From Rusavskia elegans (lineage: Eukaryota; Ascomycota; Lecanoromycetes; Teloschistales; Teloschistaceae), in the NCBI GenBank assembly GCA_011316305.1, contig SAUG01000087.1:186001-250000 (forward strand): a DNA stretch of 64,000 nt, in the 5' to 3' direction. The position numbers and the translations under genes are program-made. Under the pieces are notes generated by a model, which was given only the letters and a program-made list of their open reading frames with translations, did not search any database and was not told the DNA's origin. The number at the start of each line of letters is the position of its first letter. The stretch's first letter is position 1. Shown one piece after another: positions 50,201 to 62,509 of the stretch.

Positions 50201-50879
50201 ATAATAAATATTCGAAAATTTTAAAAGAAAATATATAAAAGATCTAGTATTTAAAATATTCGATCTAAAAAAACTATTAAAAATAGAAATAAATTTATTA
50301 TATTTAACTATAGATATATACCTTCTATTATAATATTATAGTAAATACTATCCGATAGTATATATATTAAATAAGTTATTATAAACGGAATAGAATTATA
50401 ATATCTATAATAAAAAACTACTAGCTATAATAACTATACTAGAATAATAGAAAGTATATATCAAAAAATTACTAGAATTAATAATTTTTATAGACTATAA
50501 AAATATTCTATAATTTATAATAATAATATAATTTTATAGAAAATAAATACGATAGTCTAAATTCTTCGATTAATATAAATTTAAAATATATTATATTCTA
50601 GATAAAGAAAATAGAAAAATAGATATTTTTAATCGAAAAAGTAATTATATAAAAATAAAGGAAGTTTTTAGTAATAGTATTTTATTAATTAATAAAAATA
50701 GATTACTATTAGTAAATCAGTACGAAATAAATATAACGCTGCGTATATTTAAAGACGACTAGGAATAGTTTTCTATAAAAAAGAAAAAACTATAAATATT
50801 AGACGATAAAATCGATAAATATATAAAAAAGTACTATAATAAAATACTATAAAAATATCCAGATATAATAGAAATAATA

Positions 50880-51840
50880 TAACTTTTATAATAGAATCAC
50901 CAGTTTTCTAATATAAAATAATACGTCGAAATATATATTAAAAAATATTTAAATTATTAATAGAATAAATATACTATATATATTTATTATAGAAAGATTT
51001 ATTATTAGAAACTATCGGATTTACTATAAAAGAAAATTATATTAGATTTTATTATTAAACTTTTAAAATCGAAAGATTTAATAATAAATATAAAATATAA
51101 TTTAATATTTAATATAGTAGATAGTTTTACGAAATATATCTATATAATTCTAATATAAAAGGATTTTATAATAAAATAATTTAGATTTATTATCCTAGAT
51201 CGATTATTCCGATACTACGGACTACTAAAAGTATTAATAAATAATAGAAATAAACTTTTTATTTTAAACTATTAGAAAACCTTTATTTTTCTATTTAGTA
51301 TTAAATTAAAAATATTAATAGTTTTCTATCCGATAATAGATAGATAAATAGAATATATTAATTAAATTTTAGAATAATATCTAAAGTATTATATTAATAA
51401 CGCTTAGAATAATTAGATTTCGCTAGTATTAATAGTCTAATTAATATTTAATTTAAAAGAATTAAATATAATAAAAGAAATATCGTTTTACGCCGATAAA
51501 AGAAAAGATTCGAATTTATTTAAACGACCGCTAATATATAAATTAGCAGTATTTATAATTTAAAAAGTCGATATTTAAAAAAAAATCTATAGAAATTTTC
51601 TAAAAATATAGTAATATTCGGATAATTACTAAAATAAAAATTAAAAAATAGTACTATAGTTAAAAAAGAAAAATAAAATATATCTTTTTATAAAGAATTT
51701 AAAAAAAAAAATTCTAAATAAAAAATTTAATTATATTAAAATCGGACTATCTTTAATTAGAATAATTAAAAAATTTTAGAATTTCGAATTCGATTTATTT
51801 AAAGATATTAAAGTATATCCGGTATTTTATCTATTTCTTT
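50880..51840 (+). pseudogene. Integrase relic of the chromovirus
   Basis: Y-Y-G-L-L-K-V-L-I-N-N-R near 51,213-51,255 matches the region round the second catalytic Asp. A Y-P-x-x-D-R-x-x-E segment follows near 51,330-51,360, and a Y-L-F-L-L-E-x-T-D-P-E-T end near 51,830-51,870. Frames are broken by stops. Confidence 0.75.
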
Positions 51841-51884
51841 TAGAACTAACCGACCCCGAAACGCTATTATAATAGATATTTAAC

Positions 51885-52035
51885 TTTAAAATATATGAGA
51901 AAGATACTTTTATAGTCGCAAAAATACTATATTAAAAAGATTAGAATTATTTAATTAAATAGAAAGGTTATTCTATTTTCGTAAATATTTAAAAATCTAA
52001 AGAATATTTAATAAACTACTAGAAAACTCTTTAAT
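51885..52035 (+). pseudogene. Chromodomain relic
   Basis: Directly after the integrase end the plus strand reads E-K-D-T-F-I-V-A-K-I-L and then L-E-x-x-I-x-x-K-G/R, and L-K-N at the end, in the spacing of the C-terminal chromodomain of chromoviruses (aromatic Y-L-V-K-W-K-G-Y and W-E-P core, Trp codons now TAG). Chromodomains of this type bind methylated histone H3 and steer integration to heterochromatin. Confidence 0.6.
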
Positions 52036-52207
52036 AGTTCTATTAAAAGAAATTAAAAAAGTTATCGACTAGTTAAAATTATTAGGTAGGATAATCTACT
52101 CGAAAGCTATATCGATAAAAGAATCTAAATTAATAAATAGAAGCAGATCCGTAGAATCTTTTTTTTATTCTAATTGTTTAATATTTTATAATTTTCCGTT
52201 AACTATA

Positions 52208-55200
52208 TATAACGTTCCTATACGTTAAAAGGCGTTACGTTCGAACCTAGCTACAGCCGTAGGCGTAATTCGAATTATTAAATAGTAAAGGAATCCTAGC
52301 GTAGATTATTATAACTACTCCCGTATAGCCGCGAAAATACGGTTATAATATTACGAAGCGTCTATATTATAAAAGTAATTAAAAAGAAAATAGTAGAAAC
52401 GTATTTAATAATTATATTAACGACTAACGAAAGAAGCTATCTAATAGTAATGAAAAGCGATATATATAATAAAAGTAGCCGATAGTACCGATAGATAGCC
52501 GTCCGCTAAAAGCTTCTATTATAAAAATCGGTTATAGCAGCTATAGGCGGCTATAGATAATTAGGCTTGTTGATCTAACTGATTTTTTAGCGTATTTCTA
52601 TAGAATTATAGATATAATATAGTCTTTTCTATATCGTTTTCTATCTAGCTTTTCTATATATAAGATTTTTAAAATTCGGTTTTATCTTTTTTTTTATTAT
52701 TCTTTTTTTAATATTCCTATTATATATTTTCAAAAAGATAATCGATTAAAATCTTTTAATCGAATTCAGTTAAAAGGTATTATTATATCTTTTTCTTAGA
52801 GTTTCTATATTTACGATCCTTTAAAGAAATATAAAATTAAAGTAGATAGTAATATTTATAGCGAATGTATTTGGATTTAGAAATTTTATAATTTTCTAAT
52901 TTCTAATATTATCTATATTATCCGCTTTATCTTTTTATAATTTTCTAGCTACTAATATCTTTAGAAAAATATTTTAAAAATAAAAAGAATAAGCTTCGGC
53001 CTAATATTAAAAATATTTTTAATAAATATACCGAAGTACGATATTATATCGATTTTATTCTAGATTTTAAAAAAGAAATTCGTAATTAGCGCTTTATTTA
53101 AAAGTCGGATCTCTACCGATTTTTTAGAAAGTAAAAATATTTTATTATTTATTATCGTATTTTAGATAAATATAAAAATAATCTTTTTATTTAGAAACCA
53201 CGCGTATTATCTCGTTTTAATAATTTTAATAATCTAGTTACGTTCTATTCTTCTATAGATTTTATACCAATCGTCTAAAAGATATCCGTTAAATTAATTT
53301 CTAAAAGAATTTATAATTTTTTAGTTTTTAGATTTAGTACGCGTATAAAAGAATATTTAATTAAAGATTCCGTTATATTATATCTATCTATACTAAATTA
53401 GATATTAATATTATAAATTATATTCGGATTTCTTAATATTTCCGCTAATTTTTATTTTTTAGTAACTATTTTATTTTATAATAATAAGATTAAAAACTAT
53501 TTATTTTTTAGTTATACGTATAGTATAAGGTCTAGTATTTCTTTTTCTAGCTATTTTTCTAATTTAGATATAAATTTATATTTAGTTTTTTCTATTTCTT
53601 TATTAATTTTTTTATAGATTTTTTTAATATCTTTTATTTATAGATTTTAGATTATTTTCTAGATTTTATTATATTTTAGCGCTAGTAATAAAAATAGATA
53701 GTAATATTCTTTCTAGACCTTTATTTCCTATATATTACTCCCTTTTTTAAAAAAGATATTAATTTTTTTAATCTATTCGTAATTTACATTTAATATAATA
53801 TTTAATTTTCTATATAAAAGATTTTTATATATAAAAAAATATACTATTTACGATTCTATCTTTTATTCGATTATATTTTTTATACTAGTATTCTAGAAAT
53901 TAATTTTTTCTATTCGTCTTCGAGTATAAGATATTATCTAGGGTTTATAATTATTATAAAATTTAAATTTCCGATAAATCTATTTTTTATTTTTTATTTA
54001 ATATCTATAATTCTATTATTTTAATATAGATATTTTTAGATATACTCTTTAATCTAATTATCTAGTCTTTTCGTAATTTTATTTTCTCTTTTTTTATTTA
54101 TAAAAGCTATTATTTTATAACCTCTAATTTCAACTTTAAATACTATTATAAAAGGTTTTTCGATTTTATATAATTTAAACTCTATTATTAGTTTCTTTTT
54201 CGCTTTTCTATATTCTATAGGGTACTATCCTATCCTTTCTTTATCTAATAAATAAATAAGGTAATTATTACTATAATAGGCTGTCTAACTTTCTATTATA
54301 TATTTTCTAGCTATTTTTTCGGATAATTTTTCTATTATTTTAAACTAGTATCTAATTATCTCTATTACTTTTTTAGCTAGATAATTTCTTTTAAAGTATC
54401 CGATTTTTCCGTATAAATAATAAATTTTAATCCGCGATCCTTTAATTTTAGTAATATCGAGCTCTATTAGATTTCCTTTAGACTATTTTTTAACGGATTC
54501 TATTTTACTAAACGCCTGATTATCTAAATATATTTTATATTATCTAGTATTAATTCTAGTAGCTAGTTCGATAAATAATACTAGCGAATTTGGTTCTTCG
54601 ATTATTATTATAGCTTCTTTAACTTTTATATATAATTTTTTATTAAAATAGACTTTTAGAACTAAATCTTTCTAGTCTATTTTATAAACTAACGTTCTAA
54701 ACTAAGTAATATAAATAGCTACCGATTTATACTATTTTAAAACTATTAGTTTTCTTTCTATTACTTTATCTTTACTATTATTTCTAAAAGTTTCTTTTAT
54801 AGCTATAATTAGATTACCGAAAGTATAGAAGATTTAGATTGATTTATTTTCTCTTTAATTTTCCGGGTTATTAAAATAGTCTTTTATATAAAATTATATT
54901 TATATAGAAGCTATCCCTTCTAGATATAATATTATAAATAGAACTTTAATCGTTTTATTCGAAAACTAGTTTATATATAATATAAAGTAGATATTTATCT
55001 AGATAAACTAAAATTTTAAAAATCTTTTATCTCTTTTATAAATATTAGATTTTACCGCTTTAATTATATCGTTTCGATCTATAGAGTAGGATATTAAAAC
55101 TAATATAGTAAATTATTAAAATATAATATCTCTATATATTAAAAAGTATTACGTTCGAATTTAGCTATAGCCGTAGGCGTTATCCGAACTACTTAATAGT

Positions 55201-55533
55201 AAAAGAATTCTAGCGTAGATTATCGTAACTAATTTTATATAGCCGCGAAGATATAGTTATAATATTATAAAACGTCTATATTATAAAAATAATTAAAAAG
55301 AAAATAGTAGAAACGTATTGAATAATTATATTTATAACTAACGAGATAAACTATCTAATAGGAATAAAGAGCGATATATATAGTAAAAGTAGCCGATAGT
55401 ATTAATAGATAGCTATCCGCTAAAAGTTTCTATTATAAAAGTCGGCTATAACGGCTATAGGCGGCTATAGATAAAAAGGCTCGCTTGTCTAACCAATCTT
55501 CCAGCGTGCCTCTGTAGAATCGTAGACGAAATA
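52208..55533. mobile_element. LTR element with 412-bp LTRs, nested in the chromovirus (3.3 kb)
   Basis: LTRs 52,208-52,619 and 55,122-55,533 are both 412 bp and share GGCTATAGATAA, GTAGAAACGTATT and CTACAGCCGTAGGCG-type blocks. Flanks CTATA and TTATA differ by one transition, fitting a 5-bp duplication. The 2.5-kb internal part has no reverse transcriptase or integrase motif I can read, so it is probably non-autonomous or deleted. A solo LTR of the family lies at 12,125. Confidence 0.78.
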
Positions 55534-55905
55534 TTATAATACGCTGCTTTTTTTTAATATAATATAATTAATAAAGCAGATATTATTACTTTATATATAT
55601 TTTCCGTAATTCCTTTTTTAACTTTTTATATTTATTTTTAAAACGATACTAACGCGTAGTATCTAATAGAATAAGGTTATAAAAATAAATTTATTTTATA
55701 TAATTAATATATTTTTTAGAATTTTCGTTAATATAATAGGATTTTCCCGACTAGAAATAATTCCGATAGAAACGTATAGTTAATATACTAATATCTAATA
55801 GTAGAACTTTATTACGATAATCTTTAGTTAAAATCTTTTTCTTTTACTTATAAAAAAGAAGGACGAAAAGTTTTTCGGAATAAAAAATCTAAAGAAAAGA
55901 TCTAA

Positions 55906-56474
55906 TATTATAAATATAAACGGCGTACTTTAGAAAACGCGGTAGTATTCGGTATAGCGTTAGATTTTCTATTACGCCTCGATAGATAGAGATATATAGA
56001 TAGCCTAGATATTAGTACAAGAAAGTATTTTAATAGTTTTAGTAAATAAATATTATAAATGTTTCGATTTTAATAGTTTTAGTAAATAAATACTATAAGT
56101 ACTTCGATTTTAGTAGTTTTAGTAAGTAAATACTATAAATATCTCGATTTTAGTAGTTTTAATAAATAAATATTATAAGTATTTCGATAATAGTAGTTTT
56201 AATAAGTAAATATTTTAAAATAAAGCTAGTTTAGTAATTTTAGTTAATAAATAATCTAAATAGTAGAAGATTTTATTTATCTATATAGATCCCGAATTCG
56301 ACGCTTTTATAATTTATATTTAATTTATTAGTTATCGCTATATACTATTCTAGTAATTCAATTAATTTATTTTTAAATAATTTAAATAATTATTCGTTGT
56401 ATTTCCGTTTATAGATATATTAATAAATCTAATCAATCCTTGAAAATACCAGACCTCCAAATAGCTCTATAATA
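55906..56474 (+). repeat. Right LTR of the chromovirus
   Basis: Direct repeat of 46,312-46,859, including its own run of 40-bp units (about 56,030-56,215). Confidence 0.88.
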
Positions 56475-57284
56475 TTTCGGTACAGATTTCCGTTAATATT
56501 ACGGAAATTCGACCCGAGTTTTAATAAATCGATTGAATCCGACCCGCTAAACGGTTCGGTTCGGTTTCTAATATTAGAACCGAAAATCGAATCGGATTAT
56601 AAAATAGAAACTAATAGAAATCTAATCCGATCCGATTTATAATTATAATAAATAACCGAGAATAAAAGTAATTGTAGATAATATAAAATAGAATTATATT
56701 CTATTTAATACTAGTTTATATAATAGTATTCTATAAATAATATTATCTTTTTTTATATAATTCTATAGATTTATATTTTACTTTTAAAACTTTAAATAGT
56801 TTAGAATTTATTATTAACTAGCTATCGTTATATTTCCGACTATATCTCCAAATCTTATATTAATTTCTTAATAAACTAGGCATCTTTCTATTCAATAGTA
56901 ATACGTTTAATATATATTATAGCTAGTTAATAATCTATAGAAAATAGATATAGTCGGATATATATAATAATATAGTAAAATAATATATTTATTTAATAGA
57001 AAAGTAATTATATATTTCTCTATTATATTTTATTAAATAACTAATACTATATTTTATCTTCTATTTATTCTTCTATTTATATATACGGTAGCGATAACGA
57101 TAAAGATCTCGCGATATAGTCTAGTAAAAGATATTTTAGAAATAAAAAGTTCGAAGTCTTTCTAATATCTATAGGTTTCTTAAAAAATAATAGTTTTAGA
57201 CTTTTATTTACGTTTCTTTCGATAGATTATTAGCTGGACTATTTGGAATATATTACTCTAGAGTATTACCGGTATTATAATACT

Positions 57285-58278
57285 TTTTAATTATTTTATT
57301 TTGGTTTTAGTATCCGGTAAACCAGTGGTTCGGTAAGCAAATTAAACGTTGATATACTAGTATCGAATATACGGTAATAGAATTTATATTCCAATTCTAT
57401 TAATATAAATAACGATTCTATAGAATTTTAATTTAAATTTATTTAATAATATAACGTATCCTTCTACCGATAATTTAATATCGAATTTTTATAGATAAGT
57501 ATATCTCGCAGTTATCGTTTTTTCTTCTTTTTTTACTAGTAATATAAGTCCTGTAATACTATATTCTTATAAGTTCCACGATTTACTAAAAACTTTTACG
57601 TACGTATATATTTCTATAATAGCTATAGCTGGAAGCTAAACTAGACGGTAGTACTTTTATCCGTAATAACTATATCTATCCGTACGGACGTCGACGATCT
57701 CGTAGTAGCTAGAGTAAACTATTCTAACTTCGATATAAATAGCTTTCTTACCGTCTTTAAAACGCGCTATCCGACCTTCCTATCTTTTTTTAATCTAATC
57801 GACCGGGTAAAGTTTCTAGCCGTAGTAGCTAGCGTACTAGCTAGTAACCGTTCTACGGCTAGCGACCCTTTTAAAGCTACGCGGACTAAAGAATATTTTA
57901 ATAGTTTAGCGGAATATTTAGATACAGATTATATAATAAATATACCCGAAATAAAAACTATAGATGGATATTTCGCAGTATAGCAGGTAGATATAACGGA
58001 AATATTAGAAGCTGATAATTATATATAACGCCGAGAAAAGATAGACCGAAAACTGCGAGTAACGAAGTTATACTTATATAGTAGAGGATTCGTAATCGCG
58101 AATAAAAAAGAAAATAGTTAAATAAAAGTAATCAACTGCGCTATAAATCTTGTCTAACGAACTTTGGCTGTAAAAATTTCTTTATACGTAAAATACAATA
58201 ATCGTTGCCGTATATAACGTTAATAATATATATATATAAAAATTCAATATAACTTTAAATAGGAATCTTCTAGAAAAG
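57285..58278 (+). mobile_element. Dispersed ~1-kb repeat with a conserved frame, copy 1
   Basis: The flanks are exactly ATTATAATACT on both sides (57,274-57,284 and 58,279-58,289), an 11-bp target duplication, and the host sequence is uninterrupted at the matching place in the 29.3-kb copy (about 30,190). Copy 2 lies at 60,883-61,863. It starts T-rich (TTTTAATTATTTTATTTTGG) and ends TCTAGAAAAG. Long, variable duplications and no clear terminal repeats suggest a target-primed (LINE/SINE-like) or unknown element. Confidence 0.82.
57573..58025 (+). pseudogene. Conserved open frame of the ~1-kb repeat
   Basis: In one frame, 57,645-57,980 (112 codons) has no stop; it is bounded by TAG at 57,642 and TAG at 57,981, and both continue into open sequence (23 codons upstream, 14 downstream). 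The less mutated fragment at 45.3 kb has CAG at the first TAG. Copy 2 at 60.9-61.9 kb encodes a similar product. Readable pieces are T-R-Y-P-x-F-L-S-F-F-N-L-I-D-R-V-K, T-K-E-Y-F-N-S-L and D-I-T-E-I-L-E-A-D-N-Y-I. I do not recognise the family. No ATG is evident, so the true start may be lost. Confidence 0.6.
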
Positions 58279-59925
58279 ATTATAATACTATAAAATTTTC
58301 TTTTATCTTTTCTTTTATCTTTTCCGATTTTACTTTTTTAAATTTTTACTATATTTCTATAGGACGGACTTGATTTTTTATCTAGAATATTTTTAATATT
58401 ATTATATAATTAATTATATTATTTTAATATATTATTTCCATTCAGATTCGTATATACTATATATTATATAATAACGAATAAAAAATACGAAAAATTAATA
58501 ATAGAATAAAATATAATACGATACAGTATATAGTTTATTAATATTTTATTATAATAGTTAATTATTTATAAATCGAAGATTAGAAATAAAATAAAATTAT
58601 TTAGATAATCGTCGGCTATATTATAGCTAGAAAGTTAGAATTTTAAATAAATTTATAAATTTTTAAAAATTTCTAGTATATTTTATTATTATAATATATA
58701 AAGTCTTTAGATAATTCTATAGCTACTAATTATATTATTCTACTAAATAATTTAATATACTATTTACTATATCTAAATTAAAAACACTTTCTATAAAATC
58801 TAAATTAATTATAAACCGTAAACGCGGTAAAAAATAATCCGATACCGAATATAAATTTCATAAAAAATAGAGTACGAACTATATTATAAAATATAAATAT
58901 TTTAAAAAATTTAAAAAAAATAGATTTCTAAAAAAACGTAGATATAGAAATAAAGGCCGTATTAGAATAAAACGCTAGAAATTAGAAGATAAACTATAGA
59001 GTTAAAAAGAAATTTAATAATAATATAATAAAAAAATATATATTATACTAAATACTAATCTATATATAATATTATACTATAAAAATAATCTATTTACTAA
59101 AGCTCTTATAGAAAAGATAGAAAAAATAATAACTATCGAGTAAATAAAATAGAAATAAAATAAAATAATATATTAAAATAATATATCGATTATAAATTAA
59201 GCTATCTAGTATAAAAATATTTATTTCTAATATTTTCTCTAATCTAATCTTACTATTAATAGTCCGAATAGAGTAATTTTAACGAAGTTTATAGTTTGGA
59301 TCGTTAATTTTATTTAATAATAAATAATCTATTATATCGGTTTCTAAAAGCTTTAATCCGCTAGAGTTTTAAATCTTCTAGAAAAATAGACAACGTTTAT
59401 TAAAAAATTTAGTTATAGCAGGAATATAGCTAATAAATATATTAAATTTCTCTAAAGAAAAAAAGATAAAAATAGCGATACTATTATTAAAATTAATAAA
59501 AAGAATTAGATAATAGAAAAATATTCATCTATATAGAATAATATTAAATTTGAAAATAATATTTATTTAAAAATATTAATTTTAATAGTTAAAATAAAAA
59601 TATAAAAAAAAAAAACGAAAACGAATAATAATAAAAATATAGAAAAAAATATTAAACTATCTAATTAATTATATAAATCGAGAAATAATCGTCTAGAAAA
59701 AATATATTATCTATATATATTATTATATTAATACTAAATTAATATTATATTAAATTAATCTTTTTTAATATTAGGATTATACTTTTATATTAGAACTTAG
59801 CGGTTTTAACGGGTTAAATCCGAAAATCTAGATTCGATTCGGAACCGAATCGGATCGGTATTTAGAAAAATCGAAATCGATTCGGATTAGATCGGTTTTT
59901 TTAATTCGAATTCGAAATCCGACCT

Positions 59926-60083
59926 AGACTGGCCGTTTTATCGGGTTTCGAACCCGAGTTCGTATTGCGGGTTCGAGTTTCTAATCGTATTAGAAAGAAG
60001 ACTAACTTTAACTAGTAATTTAGACGCAATAGCCACGTTTATCGCGAAGTCGGGTCGCCACTTTGGTTCGAAGTAGCCAGTCT
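59926..60083. mobile_element. 158-bp TIR MITE, copy 2
   Basis: Begins AGACTGGCCGTTTTATCGGG and ends ...GAAGTAGCCAGTCT. Flanks AATCCGACCT and AATCCGACCC (9 of 10; the difference is C/T) are the target duplication. Same length as copy 1. It is inserted 22 bp from the right end of the long TIR transposon. Confidence 0.9.
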
Positions 60084-60105
60084 AATCCGACCCGACGGCC
60101 AGTCT

Positions 60106-60882
60106 ATCAAAGATCTATATAAAATTTATTTCAATCTATTATATAATACGTTTATAATATAAATTTCTATCGTTTATTTAAAATATAACGTAAAAGAGTT
60201 TTTGTAATATATATACTTTTCAGTCGCTTCTTTTTTTTTTACTAGTATCTACTATCGTATCTAACGTACGTATTTTTCGTAATAATCTAAAGCTATAAAC
60301 TGATATATATTAAATCTCTATTAACTATATTAGATTATTATTATTATATTTTACTAATTTAAAAAAATAGAATTTAAAATCGCCGGTTTAGAATTATTCG
60401 ATAATATCGATCGAATTCTCGCTAGTCTATCTACTATAACGGATTTTAATTCCCGAAATCTATTAATTTTAATTACGACGCTAAAATTTTATATTTTGAA
60501 TCCGTCCGAATTATATAGCTTTAATAATTATATTAAACTTCTAGTAAACACTTTTATTTTATTAAAATTCGAACTAGTAATCGAGCTAGTAATTAAACTA
60601 GCAGTCGTCGAATATCTAGATAAATTAACAGACCGTCTAAATTCAGATACGACGATAGAAAAAAATAAAAAATAAAAGTAAAAGATAGTATTACCGTCTA
60701 GTAGATAATTTTAAAAGCTATATTAATAGTTTATAATCGTACGTATTTCGAAGTAGTATAAAAAAATTATAGAAGAATTATAGTAAATAAATAGAATATA
60801 TAATAGAATAATAACGATTAACGCTATAAATTTTACTTGACTATTTCTTTAAATTGCGAAAATGTTTTACTATATAAATAAT
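60106..60882. other. Unassigned RIP-mutated sequence
   Basis: Between the right end of the long transposon and the next repeat I see degraded sequence that reads as partly open on the plus strand (for example 60,390-60,690), with no motif I can name. Confidence 0.4.
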
Positions 60883-61863
60883 TTAGTTAATTTATTTTGA
60901 TTTTAGTATCCGGTAATTTAATAGTTCGGTAAATAAAAGAATTGATATACCAATATTAAATATATAGTAATAGAATTTATATTCTAGTTTAATTAATATA
61001 AATAACGGTTCTATAGAATTTTAATTTAAATTTATTTAATAATATAATATATTCTTCTATCGATATTTTAACCAACGTAGAAATTTTTATAAATAAATAT
61101 AGCTCGCAGTTATCGTTTTTTCTTTTTCTTTTTTTATTAGTAATATAAATCTAAAAGATTTTATATACGTATCTATTTCTATAATAGTTATAGCTGCAAG
61201 CTAAACCAAACGGTCATATTTATATCTATAATAACTATATCTACCCGCGCAGTCGTCGAATATTCTATTATAACTAGAGTAATCTATTTCGATTTCGATA
61301 AAATCTTCTTTTTTATCGCCTTTAAAACGCGCTATCCGATCTTTCTATCTTCTTTTAATCTAATCGATCGAGTAAAATTTCCAGCCGTAATAGCTAGCGT
61401 ACTATCGAGTAATCTTTTTAAAATTAGATAGATTAAAGAGTATTTTAATAGTTTATCGAATTATTTAGATATAGATTATATAATAAATTTAATCGAAGCG
61501 ATAGACGTAGATAATTACTTCTTAGTATAGTGGATAGATATAGCGGAAATATTAGAAACTGATAATTATATTTAATATCGAAGAAAAATTGGATATATAA
61601 TATTTAAACTAGATCGAAAACTACGAGTAACGAAGTTATATTTATATAGTAGAAGCTTTGTAATCGCGAATAAAAAAAGAAATAATTAAATAGAAATAAT
61701 TAAATACGCTGTAAATCTTTTTTTATCTAATAAATATATCTTTGACTATAAAAATTTCTTTATACGGAAATATAATAATCGTTATTATATAATACGGTAA
61801 TAAGATATATATATATATAAATAAAAACTTAATATAATTTCAGATAGAAACTTTTTAGAAAAG
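60883..61863 (+). mobile_element. Dispersed ~1-kb repeat, copy 2
   Basis: Homologous to 57,285-58,278 from TTTTAGTATCCGGTAA to TTTAGAAAAG. ACTATATAAATAAT stands on both sides (60,869-60,882 and 61,864-61,877), so the duplication is up to 14 bp. The conserved frame is interrupted by TAG in two or more places. Confidence 0.8.
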
Positions 61864-61984
61864 ACTATATAAATAATAATTATTTTTACCGTATAAAAAC
61901 TACGGCAATAAAACGTATATATATAATAATTTTTTTATAATCCCGGATATAGATTTTATAGAAGAAATCTACTTTTATAAATAA

Positions 61985-62505
61985 TATTTTCTAAATTCGA
62001 ATATAAATTTTTATATTTGATTTTCTTTTTACTTCCAATTAAATATTAATATAAAGCGAATAATAATATATAATCAAAATATAATCTTTTCTAAAATATA
62101 TATAAATTCGAAATTCTATTATAAAATTTTATTTAATAATTTATTTATAATTTAATTTTCTACTTTTTCTACTATAGAAAAAGATATTTCTAAAAAAAAC
62201 GTTAGTTTCGGAAATATTTTAAATACTTCCGGAAATAACGATTTTTACGATAGTAATAATTAAAGTAAATCTAATAATAAATATAATCGACATTTTTTTT
62301 ATTTTTATATAAACTATAGAAGTAACTATAATAGTTTAAAATTTTTCGTCGTTTCGGTCGTAGCGATTCTAATCTAGAGCTACTAGAATCTTTTAATAGA
62401 AATTCTAGTTTACTATTGTATAGGTCTAAATTTTCTAATATTTCTAACGTTTTAATAGTCTATATAATTTAGGACGTCTATAATAGAATACTTTTTAACT
62501 TATAG
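61985..62505 (+). pseudogene. Second copy of the gypsy gag region (fragment)
   Basis: Matches 15,755-16,021 and then 16,639-16,850 of the gypsy element, skipping the MITE at 16,022-16,638. Shared landmarks: AATATAAAGCGAATAATA, GGAAATAACGATTTTTACGA and TTCTAATATTTCTAACGTTT. It ends near 62,500. Confidence 0.82.
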
Positions 62506-62509
62506 TATT

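Larger units (their letters stand above)
46312..56474 (+). mobile_element. Complete chromodomain Ty3/gypsy element (chromovirus), 10.2 kb
   Basis: LTRs at 46,312-46,859 and 55,906-56,474 begin TATTATAAATA and end CTATAATA (TG...CA ends after C-to-T change). TTTCG lies directly outside both (46,307-46,311 and 56,475-56,479), a perfect 5-bp duplication. A purine tract (AAAGAAAAGA) precedes the right LTR. Plus-strand relics in order are a zinc knuckle, reverse transcriptase, integrase and chromodomain. A 3.3-kb LTR element is nested near the 3' end. Confidence 0.9.
46297..60105. mobile_element. Long TIR DNA transposon split by an LTR element
   Basis: The left 15 bp (AGATTGGTTATTTCG, 46,297-46,311) continue at 56,480 (GTACAGATTTCCG...): joined, they align with the left end of the copy at 29,346. 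The right end is ...CCGACGGCCAGTCT at 60,105. Flanks ATTAAAAACT and ATCAAAGATC differ only by four transitions, as expected of a 10-bp duplication later hit by RIP. Without its insertions the copy is about 2.5 kb and lacks the 2.7-kb transposase-like part. Confidence 0.8.
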
